From UBA10329 sp964500205 (GTDB lineage: Bacteria > Bacteroidota > Bacteroidia > UBA10329), in NCBI GenBank assembly GCA_964500205.1, contig CAZCNS010000006.1, positions 124,001 through 188,000 of the forward strand: a stretch of DNA of 64,000 nt, written 5' to 3'. The position numbers and the translations under genes were made by a program. Each line of letters begins with the position of its first letter. The first letter of the stretch is position 1. Positions 1 to 8,997 of this stretch are shown one piece after another. The notes below the pieces were generated by a model, which saw only the letters and a list, made by a program, of their open reading frames with translations, was not told the origin of the DNA and made no database searches.

Positions 1-2
1 CG

Positions 3-509
3 GCCGCTCAATCCGCGCTTGCACGTGCGGCCCGCAACATTGCGGACACAAAGGACAGGATGCGTCCCGGCACACCTGCGCCTGCATTCCAGCTGACAGA
101 CACCGAGGGACGGACGCATGCCATCGAGGATTTCAAAGGCGCCTACCTGTTTGTGGAGGTCACCGAAGCGAACAATGCCTATTGCCTTCAAGAGGCCGCT
201 GTTCTCCGTGACATGCAGAAGCGTTTCCCATCTATTCGCTTTATTTCGGTTCTGGTGGATCCCTCCGAGAGGCAGGTGGTGGAGTTCAAGCGCGATTTCG
301 CTCCCGATAGGCCGGTCGTGCCCATCGGACGCAACGACAGGTTCATGGCCGACCACGCCATCAGCAGCCTCCCTTCGTTCTTTATCGTTGATCCCGAAAG
401 CAGGCTCTACAGGTCGCCCGCCCTCGACCCCAGCAAGGGAGGTATCAGCGAGCTGGAGACGCTGGAGCAGACCGCCCCGACCAAGCGTTACAGGGTAGGG
501 GGGAAATGA
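3..509 (+). CDS. Thioredoxin-fold (TlpA/redoxin-like) protein, C-terminal part
   Basis: The frame is open from the window edge, so the ATG at 60 is probably internal and the 5' end of the gene is missing. The visible part has the usual start of a redoxin domain after a helical linker (RPGTPAPAFQLTD), then the central strand, and the SLPSFFIVDPE segment that carries the cis-proline region. The position where family members have a CxxC active site reads NAYC, so only one cysteine is left and a normal dithiol redox role is doubtful. Bacteroidota often have envelope TlpA proteins with an N-terminal DUF4369-like domain; whether that is so here cannot be seen. The fold is fairly clear; the function is not. 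Confidence 0.6.
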   Translation, partial: AAQSALARAARNIADTKDRMRPGTPAPAFQLTDTEGRTHAIEDFKGAYLFVEVTEANNAYCLQEAAVLRDMQKRFPSIRFISVLVDPSERQVVEFKRDFAPDRPVVPIGRNDRFMADHAISSLPSFFIVDPESRLYRSPALDPSKGGISELETLEQTAPTKRYRVGGK

Positions 510-600
510 CCACTTCAGTCGTTGGCAAGACGGGGAGTGGTGCTTCAACAGGGCGTGGTCGTATTTTTCGCGGCTTGCTCATACCATTACTGAACATCAA

Positions 601-3123
601 ATGAAGTGCGATACGCAACGAAATGATTCGTCCATTTTTGCAATTGACCTCTTGAGGGCACTGTTTGCATTGCTGCTTGTGGTTTTCTCTGGGACTGATG
701 TCGTGGGTCAGGTCTCCAGTTCCGAGATCCATCAGAAAGTCAGGAAACTCGGTGTGCTTGGAAACGTGTTGTATCTGGCGGCACATCCTGATGATGAGAA
801 TACCCGTTTCATCAGCTGGTGTGCCAACGACCGTCTTTTCAACACGCATTACCTCTCACTCACGAGAGGTGATGGCGGTCAAAACCTCATAGGGCCGGAA
901 CTGCGAGAAGAGCTGGGAATGATACGCACGCAGGAGCTGCTCGCGGCCCGCAGGCTTGACGGGGGCACGCAGTCGTTCTCGCGGGCGAATGATTTCGGTT
1001 ATTCGAAGACAGCCGATGAGACATTACGCATCTGGGATCATCAGCAGGTGCTGGCCGATGTGGTGTGGACGTTAAGGAAACTGCGTCCCGATGTCATTGT
1101 GTGCCGCTTTCCGCCCGATGCCAGAGGCGGACACGGTCACCATACGGCATCGGCCTTGTTGGGCATCGAGGCGTTCAAGTTGGCGGCCGACCCCACTGCA
1201 TTCCCAGAACAGTTGGCCCATGTGGAGGTGTGGCAGCCATTGCGCATCGTGACCAATACAGGTAGGTGGTGGAATTCTGACATCAGTGCAGATGAGCCAG
1301 GAGTGGTCTCCGAGGACGTAGGCACATACATCCCAGTGCTCGGCAGGTCTATCGGAGAGTTGGCCGCTCTCAGCCGCAGTCAGCACCGCAGTCAGGGCTT
1401 TGGAAGCACGGGGGTGCGAGGTGCGCTCCCAGAGTACTTTGAGCATCTGGAAGGAGACGAGGCACAGGAATCGCTTTTTGATGGAGTATCTGCTGATTGG
1501 TCAAGGGTAGAGGGCGGTGCCCGCGTGCAGAAGGCGGTCGATGAGGTGCAGCTTGGATTCTCGTTTGCCGAACCTGCAGCGAGTGTGCCTGCGCTTCTTA
1601 AGCTGCGCGATGAGCTCAGATTGGTGAAAGACGCTTTTTGGCGCGAAGTGAAAATGGGTGAGGTGGATGACCTGATACGCGACTGTCTGGGCCTCCACCT
1701 TGAGGCCCGGGCCGAAGCATACAGCGCAGCCCCGGGTGATTCAGTGGATGTCACTTTCGAGTTCATCAACCGGAGCACACGCCCTCTTGTCTTGGGCGGT
1801 ATTCTGTCAACATTGCCGCTCGATTTGCGTGGGCAGATGGGGCCGTTGCCTGCAAATAGTGTGGTAGAGGTCAAGGGCGGTTTCATGCTTCCCAAGGACG
1901 TTGCCATCTCTCAGCCGTTTTGGTTGCAGAAACAAGGCACACTTGGAATGTATACCGTGGATGACCCATCACTGATTCTTTTACCTGAGAATCGACCATC
2001 GGTCGTTTTCGACTTAGACATTGTGGTCGATGGCCGTACCCTGACCTTTCAAGTGCCATTGCGCTATCGCTGGAACGACCCGGTTACCGGGGAGAACCAC
2101 CGTCCATTCGTGGTCACACCGCCAGTCGTACTTGGATTCAATAAGTCCCTGCTACTTGCAAAAGACAATAGCAGCAATGCGCTGACCTTGCGCATTACGT
2201 CCATGTCTGATGGTGTAAAAGGTGAGGTGGTGATAAAGGCTCCTGCTGGCTGGGTGGTAGAGCCGGCAAGGGTACCCGTAAGTCTCGCAAGCAAAGGTGA
2301 TGAACAGCTACTGAATGTTTCGGTTAAGGCAGGTGATCGGTCGGAAGGAGGCACTCTCTCGGCCTCGTTCGTAACCGCATCGGGCACCTACGACCGTGCC
2401 CTGCGCACCATCACCTATGACCACATCCCAACTCAGGTGCATTTTCCCCGTTGCGAGACCAAGCTGACGTTCATTGACCTCAAGGGGGTGACCGGACGCA
2501 TCGGTTATCTCGAAGGGGCAGGCGATGGTGTGGCTGATGGTCTGAGGTCAGTGGGATTCGAGGTGGATGACCTTTCTGAGGCCGACCTCTCATCCGATAA
2601 TCTTGCAGGCTACAAGGCCGTTATTCTCGGTATACGTTTTCTCAATGTGAATGAAAGGGCGCAGTACATCCTTCCAAAATTGCTCGATTACGTGCAGAAT
2701 GGGGGCAATCTCATTGTTCAGTACAACACTTCCCGTGGCCTTGAAATGGATGGCCTGTCGCCCTATACGCTCAAGCTGGGCCGTGACCGTGTCACCGAGG
2801 AGGATGCTGAGGTCACAGTGCTTCTTCCCGAACATCAGGCGCTGCGCTCGCCCAATCGCATCACAGCTTCGGATTTTGAGGGCTGGGTGCAGGAGCGTGG
2901 CCTATATTTCCCGGGAGAATGGGATGCGACATACAGTGCACCGCTGCGCATGAACGATACAGGCGAGTCGCCAAAGGATGGAAGCCTACTTGTTGCTAAG
3001 CATGGAAAAGGCCATTTCGTTTATACTGGTATCTCGTTCTTTCGTCAACTGCCGGCAGGGGTATCCGGGGCATATAGATTGTTGGTCAATCTCATAGGTT
3101 TGAAACAAGAGGAGGGGCGATGA
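601..3123 (+). CDS. Secreted PIG-L/LmbE-family deacetylase
   Basis: 840 residues. A hydrophobic stretch near residues 12-36 ending in VVGQ looks like a signal peptide, so the protein is probably exported. Residues 61-66 are AHPDDE, the zinc-binding and catalytic motif of the PIG-L (LmbE) N-acetylglucosaminyl deacetylase family, and the GGHGHH segment further on supplies a further zinc ligand. After the roughly 300-residue catalytic domain comes a beta-rich region that resembles a NEW3-type domain, and the last 200 residues look like a glutamine-amidotransferase-like fold without an evident catalytic triad. Long three-part versions are known in Bacteroidota. The substrate, probably an N-acetylated sugar, is not predictable. 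It overlaps the next gene through ATGA at 3120-3123, which suggests co-transcription. Confidence 0.85.
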   Translation: MKCDTQRNDSSIFAIDLLRALFALLLVVFSGTDVVGQVSSSEIHQKVRKLGVLGNVLYLAAHPDDENTRFISWCANDRLFNTHYLSLTRGDGGQNLIGPELREELGMIRTQELLAARRLDGGTQSFSRANDFGYSKTADETLRIWDHQQVLADVVWTLRKLRPDVIVCRFPPDARGGHGHHTASALLGIEAFKLAADPTAFPEQLAHVEVWQPLRIVTNTGRWWNSDISADEPGVVSEDVGTYIPVLGRSIGELAALSRSQHRSQGFGSTGVRGALPEYFEHLEGDEAQESLFDGVSADWSRVEGGARVQKAVDEVQLGFSFAEPAASVPALLKLRDELRLVKDAFWREVKMGEVDDLIRDCLGLHLEARAEAYSAAPGDSVDVTFEFINRSTRPLVLGGILSTLPLDLRGQMGPLPANSVVEVKGGFMLPKDVAISQPFWLQKQGTLGMYTVDDPSLILLPENRPSVVFDLDIVVDGRTLTFQVPLRYRWNDPVTGENHRPFVVTPPVVLGFNKSLLLAKDNSSNALTLRITSMSDGVKGEVVIKAPAGWVVEPARVPVSLASKGDEQLLNVSVKAGDRSEGGTLSASFVTASGTYDRALRTITYDHIPTQVHFPRCETKLTFIDLKGVTGRIGYLEGAGDGVADGLRSVGFEVDDLSEADLSSDNLAGYKAVILGIRFLNVNERAQYILPKLLDYVQNGGNLIVQYNTSRGLEMDGLSPYTLKLGRDRVTEEDAEVTVLLPEHQALRSPNRITASDFEGWVQERGLYFPGEWDATYSAPLRMNDTGESPKDGSLLVAKHGKGHFVYTGISFFRQLPAGVSGAYRLLVNLIGLKQEEGR

Positions 3124-3560
3124 ATTGGAGATGGAGCACTTTCAGCGAGCTTTCCTTAGAAGAGCTTTATGATGTGATGCGCCTTAGGCAAGAGGTGTTC
3201 GTGGTGGAGCAGGAATGTCCCTATCTCGATGCCGATGGCCTGGATGCCACAGCCATGCATTTGTTGGGATATGACAGTCGGGGTCTTATCGCCTACGCAC
3301 GCGTGCTACCAAAGGGCGTGCGGTATGATGAGCCGTGCATTAGTCGGGTGGTCACCGCGCAGCGGGCCCGCAGAACTGGCCTTGGCCGTGAACTCATGGC
3401 CGAATGCCTTCGGAGATGCCAGGCGCATCATGGCCCTGTGGCCATCCGCATCTCAGCACAGGCATACTTGCAACGTTTCTACGAGGACCTCGGATTCCAT
3501 TGCACGGGCAAGGAGTACCTGGAGGATGGCATTCCACACAAGGAGATGCTTCGGTCTTGA
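3120..3560 (+). CDS. elaA: ElaA-like GNAT acetyltransferase
   Basis: 146 residues, full length for the ElaA family. The N-terminus (LYDVMRLRQEVFVVEQECPY) is the family hallmark, followed by the ARVLP strand and the acetyl-CoA pyrophosphate loop region (RRTGLGRELM). The C-terminus FYEDLGFHCTGKEYLEDGIPH is also typical, and is where the family places the end of the fold. The substrate is unknown in the family. The start is fixed by the ATGA overlap with the preceding deacetylase gene, so translation is probably coupled, though a functional link between the two is not evident. Confidence 0.85.
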   Translation: MNWRWSTFSELSLEELYDVMRLRQEVFVVEQECPYLDADGLDATAMHLLGYDSRGLIAYARVLPKGVRYDEPCISRVVTAQRARRTGLGRELMAECLRRCQAHHGPVAIRISAQAYLQRFYEDLGFHCTGKEYLEDGIPHKEMLRS

Positions 3561-3637
3561 ATGAGCTGTTGATGTTGCCTGCGTGATCAGGATAGATCTT
3601 CCTGTCATCCTTTTCCCCGTTTCTTTGTTCCCCTCCA

Positions 3638-6508
3638 ATGAGCAGAGCAAAAGCAACGAAACAAACGGCCACTGTTACCGCACAAGAGGTCGATGAGCAG
3701 GAGTACCTTGAGGTTTATGGTGCGCGCGTCCACAACCTCAAGAACATTGATGTGAAAATCCCGAGGGATCAACTGGTCGTCATCACGGGTCTGAGCGGCA
3801 GCGGCAAGAGCAGCCTCGCCTTCGACACCATCTATGCTGAGGGGCAGCGCAGGTACATCGAGACCTTCGCCAGCTATGCGCGGCAGTTCCTCGGCACGCT
3901 GGAGCGGCCCGATGTGGACGAGATCACTGGCCTCAGCCCCGTCATCAGCATAGAGCAGAAAAGTACTAATCGCAACCCGCGCAGCACCGTAGGCACCATC
4001 ACCGAGGTATATGACCTCATACGCCTGCTGTTCGCACGGGCGGGCGAGGCGTTCAGCTACAACACGGAAGAGCGCATGGTGAAGTACTCGGACGATGAGA
4101 TCATGCGCGCCATCCGCAAGAATCTGGAGGGGAAAAAGGTGAATATCCTTGCCCCCGTGGTGCGCGGCCGCAAGGGGCACTACCGCGAACTGTTCGAGCA
4201 GGTACGCAGGCAGGGTTTCGCCAAGGTGCGCGTGGACGGGGAGATACTGGATGTAGTGCCCGAGATGAAGCTCGACCGCTACAAGGTGCACGACATCGAG
4301 ATCGTGGTCGATAGGCTGCAGGTGGATGCCGAGAGCACCAAGCGCCTCAGTGACTCTCTGCAAACGGCCATGAAGCACGGCAAGGGCAGCATGATGGTGT
4401 TGGAGCATGAGGGCAAGGAGCCGCGCTTCTTCAGTCGCGCACTGATGTGCTCCACCACGGGCCTCGCCTACGATGAGCCCGCGCCCAACCTGTTCAGTTT
4501 CAATTCGCCCTACGGTGCATGCCAGCAATGCAGCGGTCTGGGCACTGTGGCCGAGGTGGATGAGAAGCTCATCGTCCCCGACCCGAAAAAGAGCATTTAC
4601 CGTGGCGGCATCGCACCGCTGGGAGACTACCGCAACAACTGGATCTTCAGACAGGTGGAGGCCATTGCCGACAAGTACGGGTTCAAATTGCAGACCCCGA
4701 TTGCCGAGGTGCCGGAGGAGGCGTTGCGGGCTATCCTTTACGGTACCAGTGAGGTGCTGAAGGTCAAAGAGTCCATGGGCAACGGCAAGGTGCATGTGGA
4801 CGGATTCGAGGGTATCGTCAATTTCATCGCGAAGCAGAAAGATGACGAGTCGAGTAAGGGATTGCAGAAATGGGCGAGCAGCTTCACGGCCGTGAAGGCT
4901 TGCCCAACGTGCAACGGGGCGCGGCTCAACCGTCAGGCACTGCATTTCAAGCTGGACGGAAAGAACATCGCAGACCTCTCGGCCATGGACCTCGCGGAGC
5001 TGCAAGCGTGGTTCAACGCCCTGAGTGGTAAGCTGGACGAGCGTAGGGCCTTCATTGCCCATGAGATCATCAAAGAGGTGCAGACGCGCATCCAGTTCCT
5101 GCTTGATGTGGGGCTGGACTACCTCGCGCTCGACCGCCCCGCTCGGTCGCTGTCGGGCGGGGAGGCGCAACGCATCCGTCTCGCTACGCAGATCGGTTCG
5201 CAGCTCGTGGGCGTGCTCTACATCCTCGATGAGCCGAGCATCGGGCTGCACCAGCGCGACAACCAGCGGCTGATAGATGCATTGAAAAAACTACGCGATA
5301 CGGGCAATTCCATCATCGTGGTGGAGCACGACAAGGACATGATGGAGGCGGCAGACCATGTCATCGACATTGGCCCCAAGGCGGGCATCTATGGCGGGCG
5401 TATCGTGGCACAGGGGCCTTACGCAGAGCTAGTCAAGGGCAATTCGCTTACGGCCAAACACCTCAACGGAACAGGCACCATCCCGCAAAAGACTGATTAC
5501 CGCAAGGGCAATGGTAAGAAGCTATCGCTGAAAGGGGCCACGGGCAACAACCTCCGCGATGTGTCGGTTGATTTCCCGCTGGGGAAATTCATCTGTGTCA
5601 CGGGCGTTTCGGGCAGTGGCAAAAGCACGCTCATCAATGAGACGCTGCATCCCATCCTTAGCCGCGAGCTGCACCGTGGCGAGACGCAGCCCATGCCGTA
5701 CAAGGCCATTAAGGGACTGGAGCACATCGACAAGGTCATCGCCATAGACCAGGATCCGATAGGCCGCACACCGCGCAGTAATCCCGCCACCTACACGGGC
5801 GTGTTCACTGACATCCGCAACCTCTTCGCCAGTCTGCCAGAGGCGCACATACGCGGCTACAAGGCGGGGCAATTCTCGTTCAACGTGAAAGGCGGCCGCT
5901 GCGAAGAGTGCCAAGGTGCGGGCATGAAGACCATCGCCATGAACTTCCTGCCTGATGTGAACGTTCTGTGCCCCTCATGCAACGGCCTGCGCTACAGCCG
6001 CGAGACGCTGGAGGTGCGCTACAAAGGCAAGTCCATATCCGATGTGCTGAACATGGACATTGATGAGGCGGTGGTGTTCTTTGAGGCGCTGCCGAGCATC
6101 GTTAGGAAGATCCGAACCATTGCCGATGTGGGTCTCGGCTACATCAAGCTGGGGCAGAGCAGCACCACGCTATCGGGGGGAGAGGCGCAGCGCATCAAAC
6201 TGGCCGCAGAGCTGGGCAGGCGCAGCACAGGCAAGACGTTCTACATCCTCGATGAACCGACCACGGGCCTCCATTTCGAGGACATCCGCATCCTGTTGGA
6301 CGTGTTGAATAAACTGGTCGATATGGGCAACACCATGCTGGTCATCGAGCACAATATGGACATCATCCGCTCTGCCGACCACCTTATCGACCTCGGCCCC
6401 GAAGGCGGCAAGCGGGGCGGTCAGATCCTCGTGGAGGGTACACCCAAAGAGGTGGCGAATTCGGGGAAGGGGTTCACCGGGGAGTTTTTGGGGAGGGAAC
6501 TACATTGA
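3638..6508 (+). CDS. uvrA: Excinuclease ABC subunit A (UvrA)
   Basis: 956 residues, normal length. UvrA finds bulky DNA lesions and loads UvrB in nucleotide excision repair. The first Walker A is GLSGSGKS at residues 51-58 and the second is GVSGSGKST near the middle. ABC signatures (SLSGGEAQRIRLA and TLSGGEAQRIKLA) and two Walker B stretches (LYILDEPSIGLH and FYILDEPTTGLH) are all present. Zinc-module cysteine pairs can be seen (CQQCSGLG, CPTCNG, CEECQGAG, CPSCNG). The gene ends one base before the stop of the convergent paaE gene, so the two transcripts must overlap. A -7-like box (TTTCTTTG) precedes the start. Confidence 0.97.
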   Translation: MSRAKATKQTATVTAQEVDEQEYLEVYGARVHNLKNIDVKIPRDQLVVITGLSGSGKSSLAFDTIYAEGQRRYIETFASYARQFLGTLERPDVDEITGLSPVISIEQKSTNRNPRSTVGTITEVYDLIRLLFARAGEAFSYNTEERMVKYSDDEIMRAIRKNLEGKKVNILAPVVRGRKGHYRELFEQVRRQGFAKVRVDGEILDVVPEMKLDRYKVHDIEIVVDRLQVDAESTKRLSDSLQTAMKHGKGSMMVLEHEGKEPRFFSRALMCSTTGLAYDEPAPNLFSFNSPYGACQQCSGLGTVAEVDEKLIVPDPKKSIYRGGIAPLGDYRNNWIFRQVEAIADKYGFKLQTPIAEVPEEALRAILYGTSEVLKVKESMGNGKVHVDGFEGIVNFIAKQKDDESSKGLQKWASSFTAVKACPTCNGARLNRQALHFKLDGKNIADLSAMDLAELQAWFNALSGKLDERRAFIAHEIIKEVQTRIQFLLDVGLDYLALDRPARSLSGGEAQRIRLATQIGSQLVGVLYILDEPSIGLHQRDNQRLIDALKKLRDTGNSIIVVEHDKDMMEAADHVIDIGPKAGIYGGRIVAQGPYAELVKGNSLTAKHLNGTGTIPQKTDYRKGNGKKLSLKGATGNNLRDVSVDFPLGKFICVTGVSGSGKSTLINETLHPILSRELHRGETQPMPYKAIKGLEHIDKVIAIDQDPIGRTPRSNPATYTGVFTDIRNLFASLPEAHIRGYKAGQFSFNVKGGRCEECQGAGMKTIAMNFLPDVNVLCPSCNGLRYSRETLEVRYKGKSISDVLNMDIDEAVVFFEALPSIVRKIRTIADVGLGYIKLGQSSTTLSGGEAQRIKLAAELGRRSTGKTFYILDEPTTGLHFEDIRILLDVLNKLVDMGNTMLVIEHNMDIIRSADHLIDLGPEGGKRGGQILVEGTPKEVANSGKGFTGEFLGRELH

Positions 6509-6509
6509 A

Positions 6510-7610
6510 CTACCAGATGTCATCAAAGTCCACCGTGACCTCCTCGGTCTGCGGGTGTGCCTGACAGGTGAGTATGAGTCCCTGTTCCACCTCTTTGTCT
6601 GTGAGGCTGTAGTTCTTGTCCATTGTTATGACTCCGCTCTTCACGCGGGCTATGCAGGTGCAGCACACCGCTCCCTTGCAAGAGAACGGTACGTCAATGC
6701 CTGAGTCCATTGCAGCATCGAGTATAGTCTTGCCATCGCTGGTCAGCGCGAACTCGAACTCGTCACCGTCCATCACCACCTTCACTCTGCTCTTCACGGT
6801 AGTCCCGGTCTGCGTGGGCACAGTGGCCTTCTGATTGGATACCTTTTCCCGGTCACCTTCCAACTTGGCAGCACTGGTGAACAGCTCGAAGTGAATCCGT
6901 TCTTGCGGTACACCATGCTGTTCCATTACCTCGCGGACTGCTTGGATCATCGGCTCTGGGCCGCACAGATAATAGTCGTCCACCTGCAATGGGTCGAACA
7001 AAAGCTTAGCGAACCGCTCGATGCGAGGCTTGTCAATGCGACCACTCATGAGTTCTGCCCCGAGGTCCTCGCCCGACATCACATGATACACACTGAGGCG
7101 GGTGGGGTAGAGGTTTTTCAGACCATCTATCTCATCGCGGTAAATGATGCTGCCGGTCTGCCGGTTGCCATAAAAGAGGATGAATCGGCTGTTCGGCTCA
7201 TCTCTAAGCACCGATTTCATCATGCTCAGGATGGGGGTGATGCCGCTGCCTGCCGCGAATGCCACGTAGGTCTTGGAGTTGTAAGCATCGGTGTGGAGCA
7301 CGAACTTGCCAATGGGGTGCATCACCTGAAGGGTGTCACCAGCTTCGAGTCTGCGGTTCGCGAGGGTCGAGAAAAGTCCGTTGGGTACTTCTTTGACCCC
7401 GACTTTCAGAATGCCCTCGTGCGGGGCAGCACAGATTGAATAAGACCTGCGTACATCCTGCCCTTCTATCTCAGTCCTCAATGTCACATACTGTCCGGGC
7501 AGGAATGCGAACGGTTCACGCAAATGCTCGGGAATATCGAACACCAACGACACTGAATCAGGGGTTTCCCGAACCACTTCTTTGATTGTCAATTCTTCGT
7601 AACGGGCCAT
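6510..7610 (-). CDS. paaE: Phenylacetyl-CoA epoxidase reductase subunit PaaE
   Basis: 366 residues. It passes electrons from NAD(P)H through FAD and a 2Fe-2S centre to the PaaA di-iron site, which epoxidises the ring of phenylacetyl-CoA. The N-terminal half is a ferredoxin-NADP reductase module, with the flavin motif RSYS at 55-58 and the nucleotide-binding GSGITPILSMM. The C-terminus is a plant-type ferredoxin domain with Cys311, Cys316, Cys319 and Cys349 in the usual C-x4-C-x2-C-x29-C spacing. It is transcribed divergently from paaA, so the 143-bp spacer can control both sides. A matching promoter box is at 7630-7637. Confidence 0.93.
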   Translation of the reverse strand: MARYEELTIKEVVRETPDSVSLVFDIPEHLREPFAFLPGQYVTLRTEIEGQDVRRSYSICAAPHEGILKVGVKEVPNGLFSTLANRRLEAGDTLQVMHPIGKFVLHTDAYNSKTYVAFAAGSGITPILSMMKSVLRDEPNSRFILFYGNRQTGSIIYRDEIDGLKNLYPTRLSVYHVMSGEDLGAELMSGRIDKPRIERFAKLLFDPLQVDDYYLCGPEPMIQAVREVMEQHGVPQERIHFELFTSAAKLEGDREKVSNQKATVPTQTGTTVKSRVKVVMDGDEFEFALTSDGKTILDAAMDSGIDVPFSCKGAVCCTCIARVKSGVITMDKNYSLTDKEVEQGLILTCQAHPQTEEVTVDFDDIW

Positions 7611-7629
7611 TTCTTAAATTTTTCAGCGG

Positions 7630-7637
7630 CAAATCTA
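7630..7637 (-). promoter_or_regulatory. -7 box of the paaE promoter
   Basis: On the minus strand this reads TAGATTTG, a perfect match to the Bacteroidota sigma-ABfr -7 consensus TAnnTTTG. A TTG lies exactly 19 nt upstream, the usual spacing for the -33 element. The paaE ATG follows 19 nt after the box. Confidence 0.65.
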
Positions 7638-7694
7638 AACCTCCGTTTGTCGGGAACAAGGCCGAAGATGAGGCTGTTTCCAAAGGTGTGTCAC

Positions 7695-7715
7695 TGACCT
7701 TTGTCAGCAAGGTCA
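7695..7715. promoter_or_regulatory. Candidate operator in the paaE-paaA divergent spacer
   Basis: A perfect 7-bp inverted repeat, TGACCTT-N7-AAGGTCA, overlaps a smaller one (CTGAC-CTTT-GTCAG, 7694-7707). It sits where the -33 region of a paaA promoter would be if TAAACTTG at 7729-7736 is the -7 box. The position suits a repressor or activator that senses phenylacetyl-CoA. No regulator gene is seen in the window. Confidence 0.4.
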
Positions 7716-7753
7716 ATGTCAGAATGATTAAACTTGCCCATTAAATTCAGACC

Positions 7754-8695
7754 ATGAACACCGTAGCACAACAGGAACGTTTCGATGCCATCATCGAGGC
7801 TGAAGGTAAGATAGAGCCGAAGGACTGGATGCCAGACGCTTACAGAAAAACTCTTGTTCGTCAAATGTCTCAGCACGCACACAGCGAGGTGGTCGGCATG
7901 TTGCCCGAAGGCCGCTGGATTACTCGTGCACCGAGCCTCAGAAGGAAGGTCGCCCTGCTTGCAAAGATCCAGGACGAGGCCGGTCACGGGCTCTATCTGT
8001 ACTCCGCAGCCGAAACATTGGGCACCACCCGCGAGGAGATGGTGAACGACCTGCTTACAGGCAAGGCGAAGTACAGCAGCATCTTCAACTATCCGACCAT
8101 CACTTGGGCCGACATCGGGGCCATCGGTTGGCTGGTGGATGGAGCTGCCATCGTCAACCAGATCATGTTACAGAAGGCCAGTTATGGGCCGTACAGCCGT
8201 GCCATGATCCGCATCTGCAAGGAAGAGAGTTTCCATCAGCGTCAGGGCTACGAGATCATCATGAAATTGGCTCAGGGCAGTCCTGAGCAGAAGGCCATGG
8301 CGCAAGATGCACTCAACCGGTGGTGGTGGCCATCGCTGATGATGTTCGGGCCGAATGACGATGCCTCTCCTAACAGCGCACAGAGCATGGCATGGAAAAT
8401 CAAGCGCATCAGCAACGATGAGCTTCGCCAGAAATTCATCGATCAGACCGTGCCGCAGGCCAATTTCCTCGGTCTTACCATTCCCGATCCCGACCTGAAA
8501 TGGAACGAGGAGCGTAAGGCTTATGATTTCGGTGAGATCGATTGGGAGGAATTCTTCAACGTGGTGAAAGGCAACGGCCCCTGCAACAAGGAACGCCTCC
8601 GCGACCGTCAGAAAGCGCACGAAAACGGTGCTTGGGTGCGAGAGGCAGCATCAGCCTATGCGCAGAAGAAGGCTGATAATAGGGTGGCTGCTTAA
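7754..8695 (+). CDS. paaA: Phenylacetyl-CoA epoxidase catalytic subunit PaaA
   Basis: 313 residues, full length. This is the di-iron oxygenase subunit that converts phenylacetyl-CoA to its 1,2-epoxide, the step that opens aerobic phenylacetate breakdown. Di-iron ligand regions are visible: DEAGHGLYLYSAAETLG and KEESFHQRQGYEI both carry the glutamate/histidine pairs of the ferritin-like fold. The rest of the epoxidase genes follow on the same strand, but the next member, paaB, is separated by an inserted two-gene toxin-antitoxin unit. CoA ligase, hydratase and thiolase genes of the pathway are not in the window. Confidence 0.95.
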   Translation: MNTVAQQERFDAIIEAEGKIEPKDWMPDAYRKTLVRQMSQHAHSEVVGMLPEGRWITRAPSLRRKVALLAKIQDEAGHGLYLYSAAETLGTTREEMVNDLLTGKAKYSSIFNYPTITWADIGAIGWLVDGAAIVNQIMLQKASYGPYSRAMIRICKEESFHQRQGYEIIMKLAQGSPEQKAMAQDALNRWWWPSLMMFGPNDDASPNSAQSMAWKIKRISNDELRQKFIDQTVPQANFLGLTIPDPDLKWNEERKAYDFGEIDWEEFFNVVKGNGPCNKERLRDRQKAHENGAWVREAASAYAQKKADNRVAA

Positions 8696-8741
8696 TTGAT
8701 TGCTGATTTTCAAATGATGATTTCTGATTCATTTCCGCTCC

Positions 8742-8753
8742 AAAGGAGGTGAT
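8742..8753 (+). promoter_or_regulatory. Perfect Shine-Dalgarno sequence before the antitoxin gene
   Basis: AAAGGAGGTGAT is fully complementary to the 3' end of bacterial 16S rRNA. Such sites are rare in Bacteroidota and I see no other this strong in the window. It is 8 nt from a TTG that opens a four-codon reading frame (TTG AAA GAC CGA TAA, 8758-8772). That frame ends exactly before the antitoxin ATG at 8773, so the site may drive a leader peptide coupled to the antitoxin. Confidence 0.5.
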
Positions 8754-8772
8754 ATTTTTGAAAGACCGATAA

Positions 8773-8997
8773 ATGCAGGTACAGGCGGAGATAAAATTCG
8801 ATCAGCTGCTACAGTTGGTTCGCTCATTACCGAAAAGCAGGTTGAAGCAACTGAGGCGTGAGATTGACAGGGCCGAGAAGTCTGAGGAGAGCTTGGAGGA
8901 ACTGCTGCTGAATGGCCCGGTAGCGACAGAGGAGCAGTTGCGGGTCATTGCTGAGAATCGAAAAGCCATCAATCAATGGAGAACAAAACCGTTGTAG
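8773..8997 (+). CDS. Small helical protein, probable antitoxin of the PIN toxin
   Basis: 74 residues, charged and almost entirely helical by appearance (RLKQLRREIDRAEKSEESLEELLL). No named DNA-binding domain is obvious. Its role is inferred from context: it lies directly upstream of a PIN-domain gene and overlaps it by 22 bp, the usual antitoxin-first order of VapBC-type modules. The pair interrupts the paa epoxidase genes between paaA and paaB. The ATG at 8773 touches the stop of a four-codon frame that has a strong ribosome binding site, so translation may be coupled. Confidence 0.6.
   Translation: MQVQAEIKFDQLLQLVRSLPKSRLKQLRREIDRAEKSEESLEELLLNGPVATEEQLRVIAENRKAINQWRTKPL

Noticed and set aside
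3605..5251. 548-codon open frame antisense to uvrA
   Set aside because: Its composition (runs of Leu, His, Val, Arg) is that of a shadow frame on a GC-rich gene, and uvrA on the other strand is unmistakable.
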